Positions 24,467 through 36,350 of a stretch of DNA of 64,000 nt are shown here, piece by piece; the stretch's first letter is position 1; each line of letters starts with the position of its first letter. The translations under genes and the position numbers were made by a program. The notes below the pieces were generated by a model that made no database searches, was not told the DNA's origin, and saw only the letters and a list, made by a program, of their open reading frames with translations. Source of the stretch: Balaenoptera acutorostrata (lineage: Eukaryota > Chordata > Mammalia > Artiodactyla > Balaenopteridae); the NCBI RefSeq assembly GCF_949987535.1, contig NC_080066.1, positions 129,808,335-129,872,334 on the forward strand. Direction: 5' to 3'.

Positions 24467-25778
24467 TAAAATAAGAGGACTTCAGTTGGTAGAGATGCCA
24501 AACCAGGATATTAGACCAGTTCTGCACCAGACTTCACCAGCAATACATTGCTTTGTACCCCATGTTTTCTCTTCCTCAAAATCTTACTGACTCAGTTTGG
24601 TGGGTTAATCTGATCTCTGCACATTCTGTAGTTTACTCCTGTAGCTGTTTCTTCCTTCTCAGAGACACTGCCACTCTTTCCAGCTAATGGGTAAGCATTT
24701 CATGCAATGAAACAAAGGTTATTAAAGTGTGTCCAAATGGCCTGATAGAACTTATGCACCACCAAAGTCAATCAATTTATTCCTCATTCAGACACATCAT
24801 TTTCATTGTCCCTACATCCATTAATATAGCATCCTTCACTGATGTTTCACTTGCTCTAAGCTGTCTCAACCTCTTATAAGATTTTATGATGAGATAGAAT
24901 TCTACAAGTAACAAAGATGACTTCTTATAAATTTTTTGCTATCTTTTTCAGGCTGGATAGATAGGTGGATGGATGGATGGATGATAGACAGACAGACAGA
25001 TAGATAGAACTATTAACAATAACTTCATTACAGGTGTAGTGAAATGACACACTGTTGGCATTTATACTATATGCCCCTTTTAGTCAAAGTGCCTTTATAA
25101 GTGATAAATGAGGCTGAATTTTAGGCTCAAAAAAAGACTGGAGGTAGAGATAGAAAAATATATGGATATCTTATCTCTAACTCTGCAAGTAAAATAGCAT
25201 ATGTGTGAATTTTAAGTTAGAAGGACAAATACAGAGTCAAGGACAGGGGTGGAGGAGATGGAGATAATAATCTGTGGAAAGTAAAATTTTGATAACCTAT
25301 ATATTTTTGAATCTATACAATGTCTTAATATGAGAAAAGAAGACTAAAGTGACATTCACAACAAATCAATACATCTGCTTAATTGATCTATCACTGAAAT
25401 TTACTTTCCTCATAAGCAAAGAGTTAGGGCAATTAATTCTGTTAACATAACTCTATCACCAAGGCTCACCCAAGAGCTGACAAAAGCGGAGAAATCCAGG
25501 GGCTTTGTAATAAAGCAGCAATGTTTCCAAAAATATCAGCTCACATTCATCAACACCTACATGTTCCAGAGTAACTGGGAGGGGAAACTTTAGCTTACAA
25601 AATAGACAGTAGGAAAACACCGTAAAAGATCAGATTACAGTGTCTTAAATAATTGAGACCAAAGTTAGATCCCTTCTGCAAGCTGAATTTCTACAGAAAT
25701 GCTCTAACAGTGGCAGCTCAGGAATTTCCTTACAGTAGGGACTTAGGGGGAACTATCTAGTTGGGAGAGAGTGAGGTT
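24467..25778. other. Noncoding stretch with tetranucleotide repeats
   Basis: A compound (GATA/GGAT/GACA)n microsatellite occupies 24,954-25,008. Otherwise I see nothing recognisable. Confidence 0.5.
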
Positions 25779-25793
25779 AAGAGCCTTATCTTA

Positions 25794-26152
25794 GGGGCTT
25801 CCCTGGTGGCACAGTGGTTAAGAATCCGCCTGCCAATGCAGGGGACACGGGTTCGAGCCCTGGTCAGGGAAGATCCCACATGCCGCGGAGCAACTAAGCT
25901 AGTGCACCACAACTACTGAGCCTGCGCTCTAGAGCCCATGAGCCACAACTACTGAGCCCGCCATGCCACAAGTATTGAAGCCTGCACGCCTGGAGCCCAT
26001 GCTCCAGAACAAGAGAAGCCACAGCAATGAGAAGCCTGAGCACTGCAACGAAGAGTAGCCCCCCGCTCGCCGCAACTAGAGAAAGCCCGCGCACAGTAAC
26101 GAAGACCCAACACAGCCAAAATCAATCAATTAATTAATTAATTTAAAAAAAA
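25794..26152 (+). mobile_element. CHR SINE (longer type)
   Basis: A CHR head ('ggcttccctggtggcacag') and B box ('ggttcgagccc') are present. The body carries repeated 'gagccacaactactgagcc' like modules, longer than the short CHR copies, and a (TTAA)n/A tail follows. A perfect 15-bp target-site duplication, 'aagagccttatctta', lies at 25,779-25,793 and 26,153-26,167. Confidence 0.97.
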
Positions 26153-26167
26153 AAGAGCCTTATCTTA

Positions 26168-26824
26168 AATCGTGTTTGGGTAGACTTTACGTAAGACTTA
26201 AGACGTATCAATTATCCATTATAAAGAATGGGATGTGAGGAGGAAGTTGGTAGCTAAAGCTACCTCATGGCCTTACCATTATGAGGAAAAAAATAATTCA
26301 CTTCTGAAGCCCAGGTTTTACATGTTTAATAGGATGAGAGAAACCAATGAGTAAGTAGCCTTATTGCTACTAGGTGGTGCTAATAATCCCCAACACAGAT
26401 GTGTGGCTTTACATAACCTCAGTTCCCTCAGCGTCCCTGCAGACAGAGCCATGCCTTGATAACGTGGTCCTCACCAAGCTTTGGCATCTGCACTTTGAGG
26501 TCACCCCAACCTTGGGTGTATGAATGAACTGCTCTTTCCAATTTTCTAATTCGTCATATGACTTTATTATAACCTAACTTGTCCTCAAAGCCCTTAAGTC
26601 CTTCTTCTCCAATCCCTTCATCAAACAGAAACTGACCAAAAAAGGGGAAACCTCTCTTAGACCTTTCCTAATATTCTAATTTCCTAAAATTTGCATAGAA
26701 AATACAAAGTATTAAATAATGCTAAACTGTCATAAAATATGCTTATAAAAGAGTCAAAATAAATTATTAAAATAAAAAATAAATATCTCTAAATGTACTT
26801 TACTAATTTTCAATTTGCCCCCTC
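26168..26824. other. Unassigned noncoding stretch
   Basis: AT-rich sequence without recognisable coding potential or young repeats. Confidence 0.4.
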
Positions 26825-26837
26825 AAAAGATTTATCA

Positions 26838-27165
26838 GGGCTTCCCTGGTGGCGCAGTGGTTGAGAATCTGCCTGCCAATGCAGGGGACACGGGTTCGAG
26901 CCCTGGTCTGGGAAGATTCCACATGCCGCGGAGCAACTAGGCCCATGAGCCACAATTACTGAGCCTGCGCGTCTGGAGTCTGTGCTCCGCAACAAGAGAG
27001 GCCGCAATAGTGAGAGGCCTGTGCACCGCGATGAAAAGTGGCCCCCGCTTGCCGCAACTGGAGAAAGCCCTCGCACAGAAACGAAGACCCAACACAGCCA
27101 TAAATAAATAAATTTTTTTTAAAAAATGCATTGAGTTTGGGGAACATATATCTTAAAAAAAAAAA
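26838..27165 (+). mobile_element. CHR SINE with extra 3' sequence before a second A tail
   Basis: A typical short CHR unit runs to its AAATAAATAAA tail near 27,112. About 40 bp of unrelated sequence follow (27,113-27,153) and then a second run of 15 A. The 13-bp target-site duplication 'aaaagatttatca' (26,825-26,837; 27,166-27,178) encloses everything, so the extra sequence was part of the integrated transcript. Confidence 0.93.
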
Positions 27166-27464
27166 AAAAGATTTATCATTTAGCAATAAAAATTTTAAGT
27201 TGGTTTTTTAGAGGCCCATACAACCAAGTTCTAAAACTAGTCCTAATAACTACCACAATGATGATAAAAACTCAGGCTCAGCCTCAAATAAATCAAGTGA
27301 TGGGCTAGTCAGATGTTGTGGACAAAACCTCTCATGAAGGTAATACAGTAATTTCTCAGGCTAATAAGTCAAAGAATTCAAATGTGGGATAAAAGAAAAA
27401 AAACACTAATGGAATTTAGAAATGCTTTTTTGTTTGCTGGAATGGCAGCCCTGCTTCTGGGCAG

Positions 27465-27585
27465 AGTGTGAGCTTAGGAAGCAGGAGGATTACAGTTCAA
27501 GTTGTGCCTCTAGCACTTATAAACCACGTGTCTGGGCCAGTCACTTCCTCCTCCTCTACAAAATGTAGACAATACCCAACTGTTT
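27465..27585 (+). mobile_element. MIR fragment
   Basis: Sense MIR features in order: 'ggattacagttcaagttgtg', 'ctctagcacttataaacc', 'gtctgggccagtcacttcct' and 'ctctacaaaatgtagacaat'. Confidence 0.65.
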
Positions 27586-27649
27586 TTCTTTGGATTAGCA
27601 ATAGATCATGTTTTAAAATAGATCATCTTTTTAAACGACAAACCCTATG

Positions 27650-27862
27650 CTGCATTACATACCAGGCACTGTTCTAAACACAGCTAGTCCTTCTAACAGT
27701 CTCATGATGCAAACAGTGTTATTATTCCCATTTTGCAAATGAGGAAACTGAGGCCCAGTGACTTTCACTTGCCCACGGTCACAGAGCCAAGATTTCAGCC
27801 CAGGCAGGCTAGAGTCAGAGCTTGCACTCTTAACCTTACCACACTAGGCTGCTTCTCAAAGC
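27650..27862 (-). mobile_element. MIR SINE, antisense
   Basis: It shows 'accaggcactgttctaaaca', 'ttattcccattttgcaaatg', 'aggaaactgaggcccagtga' and 'ggtcacagagccaag' in the order expected for MIR on the minus strand. Confidence 0.85.
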
Positions 27863-27892
27863 ATCAATAATAAAACCAAATAGCTGGCTTTT

Positions 27893-28240
27893 TTTTTTTT
27901 TTTTTTTTTTTTAAAGGATTTTCTTATTTATTTATTTATTTATTTATTTATTTTTGGCTGTGTTGGGTCTTCGGTTCGTGCGAGGGCTTTCTCCAGTTGC
28001 GGCAAGCGGGGGCCACTCTTCATCGCGGTGCGGGGACCGCTCTTCATCGCGGTGCGCGGGCCTTTCTCTATCGCGGCCCCTCCCGTCGCGGGGCACAGGC
28101 TCCAGACGCGCAGGCTCAGCAATTGTGGCCCACGGGCCCAGCTGCTCCGTGGCATGTGGGATCTTCCCAGACCAGGGCTCAAACCCGTGTCCCCTGCATT
28201 AGCAGGCAGACTCCCAACCACTGCGCCACCAGGGAAGCCC
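27893..28240 (-). mobile_element. CHR SINE with a 24-bp internal tandem duplication
   Basis: Antisense copy with a poly-T and (ATTT)n tail at 27,888-27,953 and its head at 28,224-28,240 ('ccaccagggaagcc'). The target-site duplication is 'aaatagctggctttt' (27,878-27,892; 28,241-28,255). 'ctcttcatcgcggtgcg' occurs at 28,016 and again 24 bp later at 28,040, a duplication absent from the other copies here. Confidence 0.95.
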
Positions 28241-28255
28241 AAATAGCTGGCTTTT

Positions 28256-28420
28256 ATTGAACACTTTCTTTGTGTCAGGTACTAAATCAAACATCTCACT
28301 TGCATCATCTCATTTCATTTTTAAAACAACGTCATGAAGTAGCTTCTGCCAGAGTCTCCACGAGGCTATATCCTATTCCTCCTTGTGTAGTCCTGGCACA
28401 ATACGGCCCCTCAATAAACG
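28256..28420 (-). mobile_element. Diverged MIR/L2-like fragment
   Basis: 'tattgaacactttctttgtg' with 'caggtac' and 'ttaaaacaacgtcatgaag' resembles antisense MIR interrupted by the preceding SINE. 'cccctcaataaacggtac' at 28,408-28,425 is L2/MIR-tail-like. The assignment is weak. Confidence 0.45.
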
Positions 28421-29186
28421 GTACTTCTTAGTATTACTCTCCCCAATTGTGTTTATCTCTCTTCAAGCATGAAGCAAAGGAATGATCCTGAACAAACCAA
28501 CTGATATCAGAAAGAAACTTACTTTATAGAATAATGTTTTCTCAATGTGTCGGAACACACGCAGACCTGGCCAGCCTGTCTCCAGCCTCCCTCTGTGGCA
28601 GTCACCTCAGGAACTAGGCAGACTCTCTCCCTGCTACTGCCCTCAAATCAGGAGAGCTGTTTGGTCAGGGCTGGTTTCTGCTGCTGTTTGGAAAATGAAA
28701 TTGCTCTGCTTCCGTTCAATATATTGAACTCTCTAACCGTGGCATCAATGCCTCACACACTTTCCCATCTTCATCTTTTGTGTCAAAAAATTAGGGAGGG
28801 ATTGTGAGAAACTGCTGTGGTAGTGGCGAATGATGGATAAAATGAAAAATTCCCTGCTTGCTTGCTTCACCAAGAAAATTCCATTTTTAACATTTAGCCT
28901 CATGCTACTGCTGCCACTGTAGAGCTACAAATATATTTGCAAGGGCGGATCTCAGGAATGCAGTTTCTTGTTCTACACCTGAAACAAGCTGAAAGGGTGG
29001 GGGGCGGGGGGGTGCCTAGTCTGGGTGATAACACAGCAGCGAATGCAGACGGTGCCCCCCAGGCATTGATCCAGCTTCCTGTGCAGCCGTCCCCCATTTG
29101 GTGCTGGGGAGAGACAGCCGAACCCCTCCTGATGCAAAGGGGACTAAACAGATCACCAGATGAGCAATGTTCAAATCTGCAGGCTA
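28421..29186. other. Unassigned noncoding stretch
   Basis: Several open frames of 60-100 codons overlap on both strands. None has a recognisable motif. A poly-G/GC stretch occurs at 28,998-29,012. Confidence 0.4.
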
Positions 29187-29315
29187 ACAGAAGGAAGTGC
29201 ATTCAGGAGACATTGTTTGGAGAATGATTCCATGTGTTCTCCTTACTTGTTGCAAGTAATAAATACTTCCTTCTCCCCCAACACACACACACACACACAA
29301 AAAGAAGTGCATTCA
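29187..29315 (+). repeat. Short insert-like segment with (AC)n tail between 12-bp direct repeats
   Basis: 'gaagtgcattca' appears near 29,194 and again near 29,306. Between them are AATAAA (about 29,258) and an (AC)n run at 29,279-29,300. This could be a small retroposed sequence with a target-site duplication, or coincidence. Confidence 0.35.
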
Positions 29316-29359
29316 AATGTAAGACAGACTTTTGACCTAAGAATGAATCCTATACCATG

Positions 29360-29702
29360 TTTAACTGTATATCATCATTTATGTGTGGAATCTAAAAAAC
29401 AAAACTAATGAATTTAACAAAACAGAAACAGACTCACGGATATAGAGAACAAATTAGTAGTTACCAGTAGGGAGAGGGAAGTGCAGAGGGGTAAAATAGG
29501 GGTAAGGGATTAGGAGATACAAACTAACTGTGTAAAATAAATAAGCTACAAAAATACACTGTACAGCCCAGGGAAAACAGCCAATATTTTATAATAACTT
29601 TAAATGAAGTATAATCTATAAAAATTTGAACCACTATGTTGTACACCTGAAACTGATAGTGTAATATTGTCAGTCAACTATACCTCAATTAAAAAAATTT
29701 AA
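29360..29702 (+). mobile_element. LINE-1 3'UTR fragment, older
   Basis: It contains 'aacaaaacagaaacagactc', 'acactgtacagcccaggg' and 'gtacacctgaaactgatag', and ends 'caactatacctcaattaaaa'. It is diverged from the younger L1 ends in the window. Confidence 0.8.
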
Positions 29703-29884
29703 CAGCAAAATTGCTAAATGAGCTGAAGCTGATTTTAGAATCAGTTCATACATTTAAGTACAAATGCCATTGAGTGGTGAGAAAAGGGAGACTGGACAGC
29801 AGAAGGAAACCAGACGGAGATTAATGTGGACAGCTGGCTCACCTTAGTTGCCTACCTCTACTGGAAAAAAAAATAAAAGAAAAA

Positions 29885-29992
29885 AGTAATTTTCAAATAC
29901 AAAGAACATAAGAATCACCTAGACACTTTTCAAATGCAAATATCTAAGCCCCAGCCCTGATGATTCTGATTTCATCAGCTTGGCAACCTCCC
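29885..29992 (+). mobile_element. MER5-like DNA transposon fragment
   Basis: 'aacataagaatcacctagac', 'caaatatctaagccccagcc' and 'gatgattctgatttcatcag' follow the order of the MER5 (hAT-Charlie) consensus. The piece is short. Confidence 0.55.
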
Positions 29993-30009
29993 TCCAGGTA
30001 ACTCTTTTT

Positions 30010-30308
30010 TTTTTTTTTCCCAGCTTTATTGAAACATATTTGGCATATAACATTGTATAAGTTTAAGTTATACAATGTGATGATTTGATATACATATATA
30101 TTGCAAACTGCTAACCACAGTAAGGTCAATTAACAAATTCATTACCTCACAGTTACCATTTGTGTGTGGTGTGTGTGTGTGTGTTGAGAATGTTTAAGAT
30201 TTCTTAGCAACTTTCAAGTGTACAGTAGGTACTGTTAACTTACAGCCATCATGCTGTACCTTACATCCCCAGGACTTATTCGTCTATAACTGGAATTTTG
30301 CACCGTTC
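30010..30308 (-). mobile_element. Old LINE-1 3'-end fragment, antisense
   Basis: 'cagctttattgaaacatatt', 'caactttcaagtgtacagta', 'catgctgtaccttacatccc' and 'caggacttattcgtctataa' match the old mammalian L1M 3' region read in reverse. A (TG)n microsatellite lies inside at 30,163-30,184. Confidence 0.7.
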
Positions 30309-31189
30309 TGATGAAGTTCATTTGAGGACCAGCGCTGAGGGGCACTATTAAGTGCCTCGAGCACTGGTGGTAAAAACCTGTGTGTGAGTCAGCGGACTTG
30401 GCTGAGGAGGAAGCTTGAATCACATACTTCCCTGGGCCTTTGTGCCTGGGATTTATCCAGAAAGCTAGAGGGAGGCACACTGAAGCCCACTCTGGGAATT
30501 CAACTCTGCCATTCTGCTTTCTGACCTTCCCCTCAACTGTTGTCGATTTTAGTATGTCATCTAGCATTACCTGCGCCCAGAAAATGAGGACACAGACTCA
30601 GAGGGGGATTGTAGAATTTTCTTAAGTTTACAGAAAAGTGATATAACAGCAGCTCTATTTAAGGTCACTCTGTGCCTCCCTGTCTTCCCTCCACCCCTAT
30701 GTCCCCATTGTTTGGCCCGTAATAATAAATAACAGCTAACACTGAACCCCTCCCATGTGCTCTGTGCTGACTATATTATATAGATTATTATATTTAAATC
30801 CTAGTAAATGTTAATGAAAAATGGAAGTCTAAAAGTTATTGGAAAAGATTTGAAATTTTTTTAACTGAGGATTTTAACATGGCAAAAGAAAAAAATTTTT
30901 AAAAAAAGAGGTGTGCTTATTCTGGCCAAGTGCTGCTGGAATAAGATCAGGAGGAATCTCCTTTAGGTAGCCTTTAGCCTTAGTCTGGTTTAATGACACA
31001 GCATATTGCACAGCCATCAAGCAACAGTAGAGCCTACAGGCATGTAGCCTCTGTCCCTGCCTCTACTCTTGCCATCTAGGCGACTTCCCCCGAAATCAGT
31101 GAGGAAGGGAGGAAGAAAAGATGAGTTCCAATCAAGTGTTAAGGCTTGGAGGCAGGTGACCAGAGGAAGAGTCAAAGGCTGAATCAAAG
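30309..31189. other. Unassigned noncoding stretch
   Basis: A diverged antisense MIR-like piece may lie at 30,725-30,815 ('taacagctaacactgaaccc'). Nothing else is recognisable. Confidence 0.4.
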
Positions 31190-31672
31190 ACACTTGGAAT
31201 AGAATATTACTCAGCCATAAAAAAGAATGAAATAATGCCATTTGCAGCAACATGAATGGACCTAGAGATTGTCACACTAAGTGAAGTCAGTCAGACAGAG
31301 ACAAACAAATATCATATGATTTGACTTATATGTGGATCTTAAAAAAATGATACAAATGAACTTATTTACAAAACAGAAATAGACTCACAGACAGAAAACA
31401 AATTTATGGTGACCAAAGGGGAAACAGTGGAGGGGGGCTATAAATTAGGAGTTTGGGATTAACAGATACACACTACTATATATAAAATAGATAAACAACA
31501 AGGACCTACTGTATAGGACAAGATACATATTCAATATCTTGTAATAACCTATAATGGAAAAAAATCTGAAAAAGAATATATTTTATATATATATTTATAT
31601 AAACTGAATCACTTTGCTGTGCACCCGAAACTAACACAACATTGTAAGTCAACTATACTTCAATTTTTTAAA
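31190..31672 (+). mobile_element. 5'-truncated LINE-1 3' end
   Basis: It begins in the last codons of ORF2 ('ggaatagaatattactcagc') and continues through the 3'UTR ('tagactcacagacagaaaac', 'aacaaggacctactgtatag'). It ends at 'caactatacttcaatttttt' and an A-rich tail. Same subfamily group as 59,373-60,021. No clear target-site duplication was found. Confidence 0.88.
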
Positions 31673-33770
31673 AAAAGAAAAAGTTACTCGGAAGTGAAAT
31701 TTAGGAAATTTCCACTAGCCCTGCATGGTATATTATAAAATGTATAAATTGAGTATAATGATAACTAATGTATTATTGTTTAAATGGTTACCTTTTTATC
31801 TTTTAAAATGTATGAGAAAATTAAACTGACCTCTCTCAGGTTTTCTCACAGAATTAGAAGAAAAATATATTAAAGCACATAAAACAGTCCTCAGCACAGG
31901 TTAGCTGTACTAATTTTCCATGACACGAGTAATTCTAATTCTAACAGCTGTGCCTAGGCTAGTTTAATAAAACTTGACTAATCGCCCAATGGCACTGCCA
32001 CAAAGGACGATGTTGGGGAAATAGAATTAAAAACAAAATCTCCTGCCAACCTAGAAAAGCTCTCAGCAAAGGTAAATGAAAAAGAAAACAGTTGTATTAC
32101 TGAATAAACATTAAACCAGAACGTAAAGCACACTAATCCACTAAGAGATTGCAAAGACAGAAAGAAATCTCACCCTTTTTATGTACCCAAGCAGCCACAA
32201 CCCATTACATACATGTTCTCAAAAGAAATAACTAGTCCTCAGGTAAGAAGACTTGACAGCACCATTTGTCACACACACTTCGTCTTAGATTCACCTGGTA
32301 ATGGAGGTGACCCCCTGAGTTAGCTAGATGGTTTTATCCAAAGGAAAAGTAATTTGCTCATATCTTTACGCTGTGAGGTGGTTTTGGAGGCAGGTACCCT
32401 CTGAAGTGAGCCTCTAGCCTCCCATAGAAACTGGGAAATTCGGGGCAACAACTTCCTTGATGATGATATTTCCAAGAATTGTTTCCCAGGCCCTTGAGAA
32501 AGACATTCGTGGGTCAAAAAAGAAACTGATAGGAGATGCATTTAGCTTTAAAAAGGGTTTACATGCATTTCAAAGGGACAGAGAAGGAACTGGAAATTAC
32601 AAATTTTCTAAAATAATTCCTTTAAGAAAAGGGAGAATACGAGTCTCTTTATTTTCAACAGGTAGAATTAAGCCTCTTATTTTTCATTTGTATTTGTCTT
32701 TACGAAGGCAGATATCTGGGAGGAGTTTTTAAATCTCTCTGGTATCCTTCCTGGACATGACAATTATTTCCTAATGAGGAAACCTACTCAAACACAAAGG
32801 CAATACAGAAATTAGACATTTCCAAAGAACACGTGGGTAGCAGAGGGGACATATGATATCTACTTTTTTTATTAAGTCAGAAGAGAGAAATATTGCCTCT
32901 GAAAATAAAAATACTAAGTGGGCAAGATGTTAAAAGACAGTGTTCTATCAAGAGCCATATAAAAGTCAAAGACGATTTCATAATCATCACAGCCTCTCTC
33001 AAAACCTTTTGAAGGATATTAATATTGGTATGCCAGTCAAATTGGGTGAGTAGATTATGTTGCTTTAAAATTAAGGCCTGAGTGACTGTTATCATCACCC
33101 TTGTCTTGGTGGGAACCAGAGAGCTGTGACCTTATGGGTGTTGTTGCTCTCTGAAGAAATGGCTGCATCACAGAGAATAGTCATTCCTGTAAACATATGC
33201 TCAAAAGGCACTCTGGGACCCGTCATGAGGAAAGTGCCTTGTAAACATGAGATACTGCTGCCATTATAGGCGTAAGTTCTAACCCTGGACAACATCATAA
33301 ACTTAATAGTGGGAATTAAACCACCACCATTTCCAAGTATTCCAGCCAATGTATACCCTCATCATGGCTCAGAAATCATGAGCTGTCATCATCAGGATAC
33401 CTGCCCACAGATCCCAAACCATGTGTTTCAGATCATAAAAACACAGGACACTTCAAGCCTAGCTTAACCCCATCAAGTAGTAGATTTAAAATAGTACCCT
33501 TTAGAAAAAAAAAATACATATATATATATATATATCAAGATGATCTTACAATTCCACTTAAAATAGGTAAATAAAGAGTCCTGACAGTAACTTTTCTAAC
33601 ACGGTACTTGGTTTTTATTAATGTCAAGTATAATAAAGTGACATTCACTTTCCCTTAATAAATAACTAAACTTCATTTTGTTTCTTATTATTTTTATTTC
33701 AAAAGACAAACATTTGAAAGTTAGCTAAACACACTGCCCAAAACAATATTGTGCCTAAAATAAGGAGGTG
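31673..33770. other. Unassigned noncoding stretch
   Basis: No young repeat or gene is seen. A (TA)n run lies at 33,517-33,535. Open frames of 60-90 codons show no recognisable domain. Confidence 0.45.
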
Positions 33771-33773
33771 ATA

Positions 33774-33851
33774 TAGGGTTGGCCAAAAAGTTCGTTCGGG
33801 TTTTGCCATCAGATGGTATGAAAACCCGAACGAACTTTTTGGCCAACCCAA
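33774..33851. mobile_element. Mariner-derived MITE forming a perfect hairpin
   Basis: Perfect 29-bp inverted repeats lie at 33,776-33,804 and 33,821-33,849, beginning 'gggttggccaaaaagttcgt', around a 16-nt loop. TA dinucleotides flank the element (33,772-33,773 and 33,852-33,853), the mariner target. The arm sequence matches the family of short mariner palindromes in Cetartiodactyla that gave rise to the ruminant miR-2284/2285 hairpins (recalled, not searched). Confidence 0.93.
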
Positions 33852-33853
33852 TA

Positions 33854-34572
33854 TGTTATAGAATAGTCTTTCTACATTTTTAGGGCTCATCCTCATAAAG
33901 AGATCAGCAGGCTTCCAGTTAAGAAAAGGTGAAAACTACAACAGGTAACCAAATAAAAGTATGCACTGGGCAGAATTGCCAAGCTGCCCAGCAATCTACA
34001 AAGTCACAGTTCTGTACCAAGTACATGACTCTCCTACCTCCCCCAGCTTCCAAGTTCAACTCCCGCACAAGGTTACTGTGTTTAGCACTTTGTCCCTAGG
34101 TTCTTGGCACTTCAGGTATCACTGAGGTTTTACTGAACAAGTGTATTCTTTAGTCCCTTCTGCCTAATCAGCCGGGCTAGACGGACACGGATTTCATAGG
34201 GAGAATGTCTGCTCATAGGAACACACGTTCATGCTTCTGGGGCAAGCTGTGAGCTCTTCCATGAGCTCCTCTTTCTGACCTTATCAGCCGCACCTAGTCT
34301 ACATCTCAGATCCTGCTCTGCACATCTGTATTCATTGTTCATCTATATCTGTACCTCCCACTCTGCATTTCCATTCCAGATCAGTGGACAAAACCTATTT
34401 AGAAAGAAGACAAATATATCCAAAATGATCACCAGTGCCATCTTATCCCAAGGACTCCATGTGCATGTTTTTTATTAAAAAGTGGACAAAAACAAGATTT
34501 CTTGGGTGGAGAAAAACTTCCTAGTCAACAAAGTCCCATTCAACTTGCATACTGATGTCTATCCATAGAATA
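33854..34572. other. Unassigned noncoding stretch
   Basis: No recognisable repeat or gene. Confidence 0.4.
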
Positions 34573-34587
34573 AAAAATGACAGCCTG

Positions 34588-34851
34588 GGGGATTCCCTGG
34601 TGGCACAGTGGCTGAGAATCTGCCTGCCAGTGCAGGGGACACGGGTTCGAGCCCTGGTCTGGGAAGATCCCACATGCCATGGAGCAACTGGGCCCGTGAG
34701 CCACAACTGCTGAGCCTGCGCGTCTGGAGCCTGTGCTCCGCAACAGGAGAGGCCGCGATGGTGAGAGGCCCGCGCACCGCGATGAGGAGTGGCCCCCACT
34801 CACCGCAACTGGAGAAAGCCCTCGCACAGAAACGAAGACCCAACACAGCCA

Positions 34852-34888
<37 letters not shown>
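34588..34888 (+). mobile_element. CHR SINE with (AAAT)n tail
   Basis: Young-looking copy with an intact B box ('ggttcgagccc', 34,645-34,655) and a tail of about ten AAAT units. The perfect 15-bp target-site duplication 'aaaaatgacagcctg' lies at 34,573-34,587 and 34,889-34,903. Confidence 0.98.
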
Positions 34889-34890
<2 letters not shown>

Positions 34891-34954
34891 AAATGACAGC
34901 CTGACCAACCACTCCATATCAAAATTCCACTTCTCAAAACCCCAAACACACCTG

Positions 34955-35215
34955 AGGCAGTGTAGCATTCTGATTAAGAGGATGCATTTGGGAATCTGAC
35001 AGGTGTGGGTGTGAAACCCACTCCCACAAAGCATTACCTATATGACCATGAGCAAGATACCATCTCCCCTGCCTCGATCCACTCATTTGGTAGAATGGGG
35101 ATAATGATTCATATCTAACTCATAGGGGTGTGAAGATTCAAAGAAAGCATTTGGCATGGAGCCTTGAAAAATATTAAGTGCTCTATAAAGTTTAACCGCT
35201 ATTATTAATATTACC
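34955..35215 (+). mobile_element. MIR SINE
   Basis: Sense MIR signatures: 'gcattctgattaagaggatg', 'tgaccatgagcaagatacca', 'agaatggggataatgattca' and 'ataggggtgtgaagattcaa'. Confidence 0.85.
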
Positions 35216-35985
35216 ATCAGGTGGCTCAGTCAATGCCAAGTAAGATGGATGATCTCTCTTGTGAAATTTAACTTATAAATCTTAAAAGCCAGAAGGCCAA
35301 TGGCATGTCTGACCGCCATAGAACCATGCACATAAACTCATGGTCTTCTAACCCAGCTAGAATTTCATTACCTTCAACTGGCAGAAGCAATGAACCACCC
35401 TAGTTTCTCAACAGAAATTCGCTATTCTTCATGAAAATCCAGTGTCAGACCTGAATAGCACTTCCCTAAGCAAAAGACTTTTCATACGTGCATTTCTCCA
35501 GAGTGTAGCTATCAGGCAAACCCAGAAATTTACAGTCCCATTATGCCATGGTCTGCTAGACCCAGTGGGATCACACAGTCTGTATAAAGTCCTCTTCTAG
35601 GTTTTTTGTGGACCTCAGGTGACCTCAGAGGCACCACAGTGGGTTACCTCCTTGACTATAAAGACATCTTAAAACCTTGCTTCAGGGTCCAAGGCTCACT
35701 GTTAGGTTCTTATCAATAGATACCCAATACCTGGGAAGGAACTTGGTGTGGTAGAAACACCCTGCTCAGCACACCGGTCAATCAGAAGGTAATTCAGATA
35801 TATTACCCTGGTTATATAGGCAGAGTCTAGGAGCAAGGAAAACTCTACAACCAGCCTCACATCAAATATCTTCAGAACAGAATGACAGAAACTGAACAAA
35901 TATCATCCAAGTGACTGCCACCCTCAAGATGCCTACAGAAGGGGAGAGGGTCACAGGTGAGATTTCCCTATAGCCTTCAACACAG
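35216..35985. other. Unassigned noncoding stretch
   Basis: Single-copy-looking sequence with no gene or repeat recognised. Confidence 0.4.
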
Positions 35986-36350
35986 CTCACAGAGCCTTTA
36001 GTGAACTGACCACACATTTTCTCACCAGCTTCATCACTCTTAGTCCCTCCCCTGCACCCGATGGTCCAGCTTTACTGAATGGATGAGGTTCCCTCTCACA
36101 CCTCGATACTATTGTCCATCATTGCTCCCTATACCTGAACAACATGTCCCTATTAAAATTCAACTTTTCCTTTAGAACTCAGCTGGGGCATCCTCATCCT
36201 GCATGTTATCGGTACCATAGCACTGAACATATTGCACTGTGGTTGCAGGTTTGCATGTAAGTCTCACCCACCACAATTTAAGCCCTTGAGGGGAAAGACT
36301 TTATAGCTCAATGCAGGTACAGAGAAGGCTCTCAAAAAGTTTTGTTGATA
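35986..36350 (+). mobile_element. L2 LINE 3' fragment
   Basis: 'ttcctttagaactcagctgg', 'aatttaagcccttgagggga' and 'gtacagagaaggctctcaa' follow the L2 3'-end order (serum-type 'ccttgaggg' then 'ctcaataaa'-like end). Confidence 0.65.
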
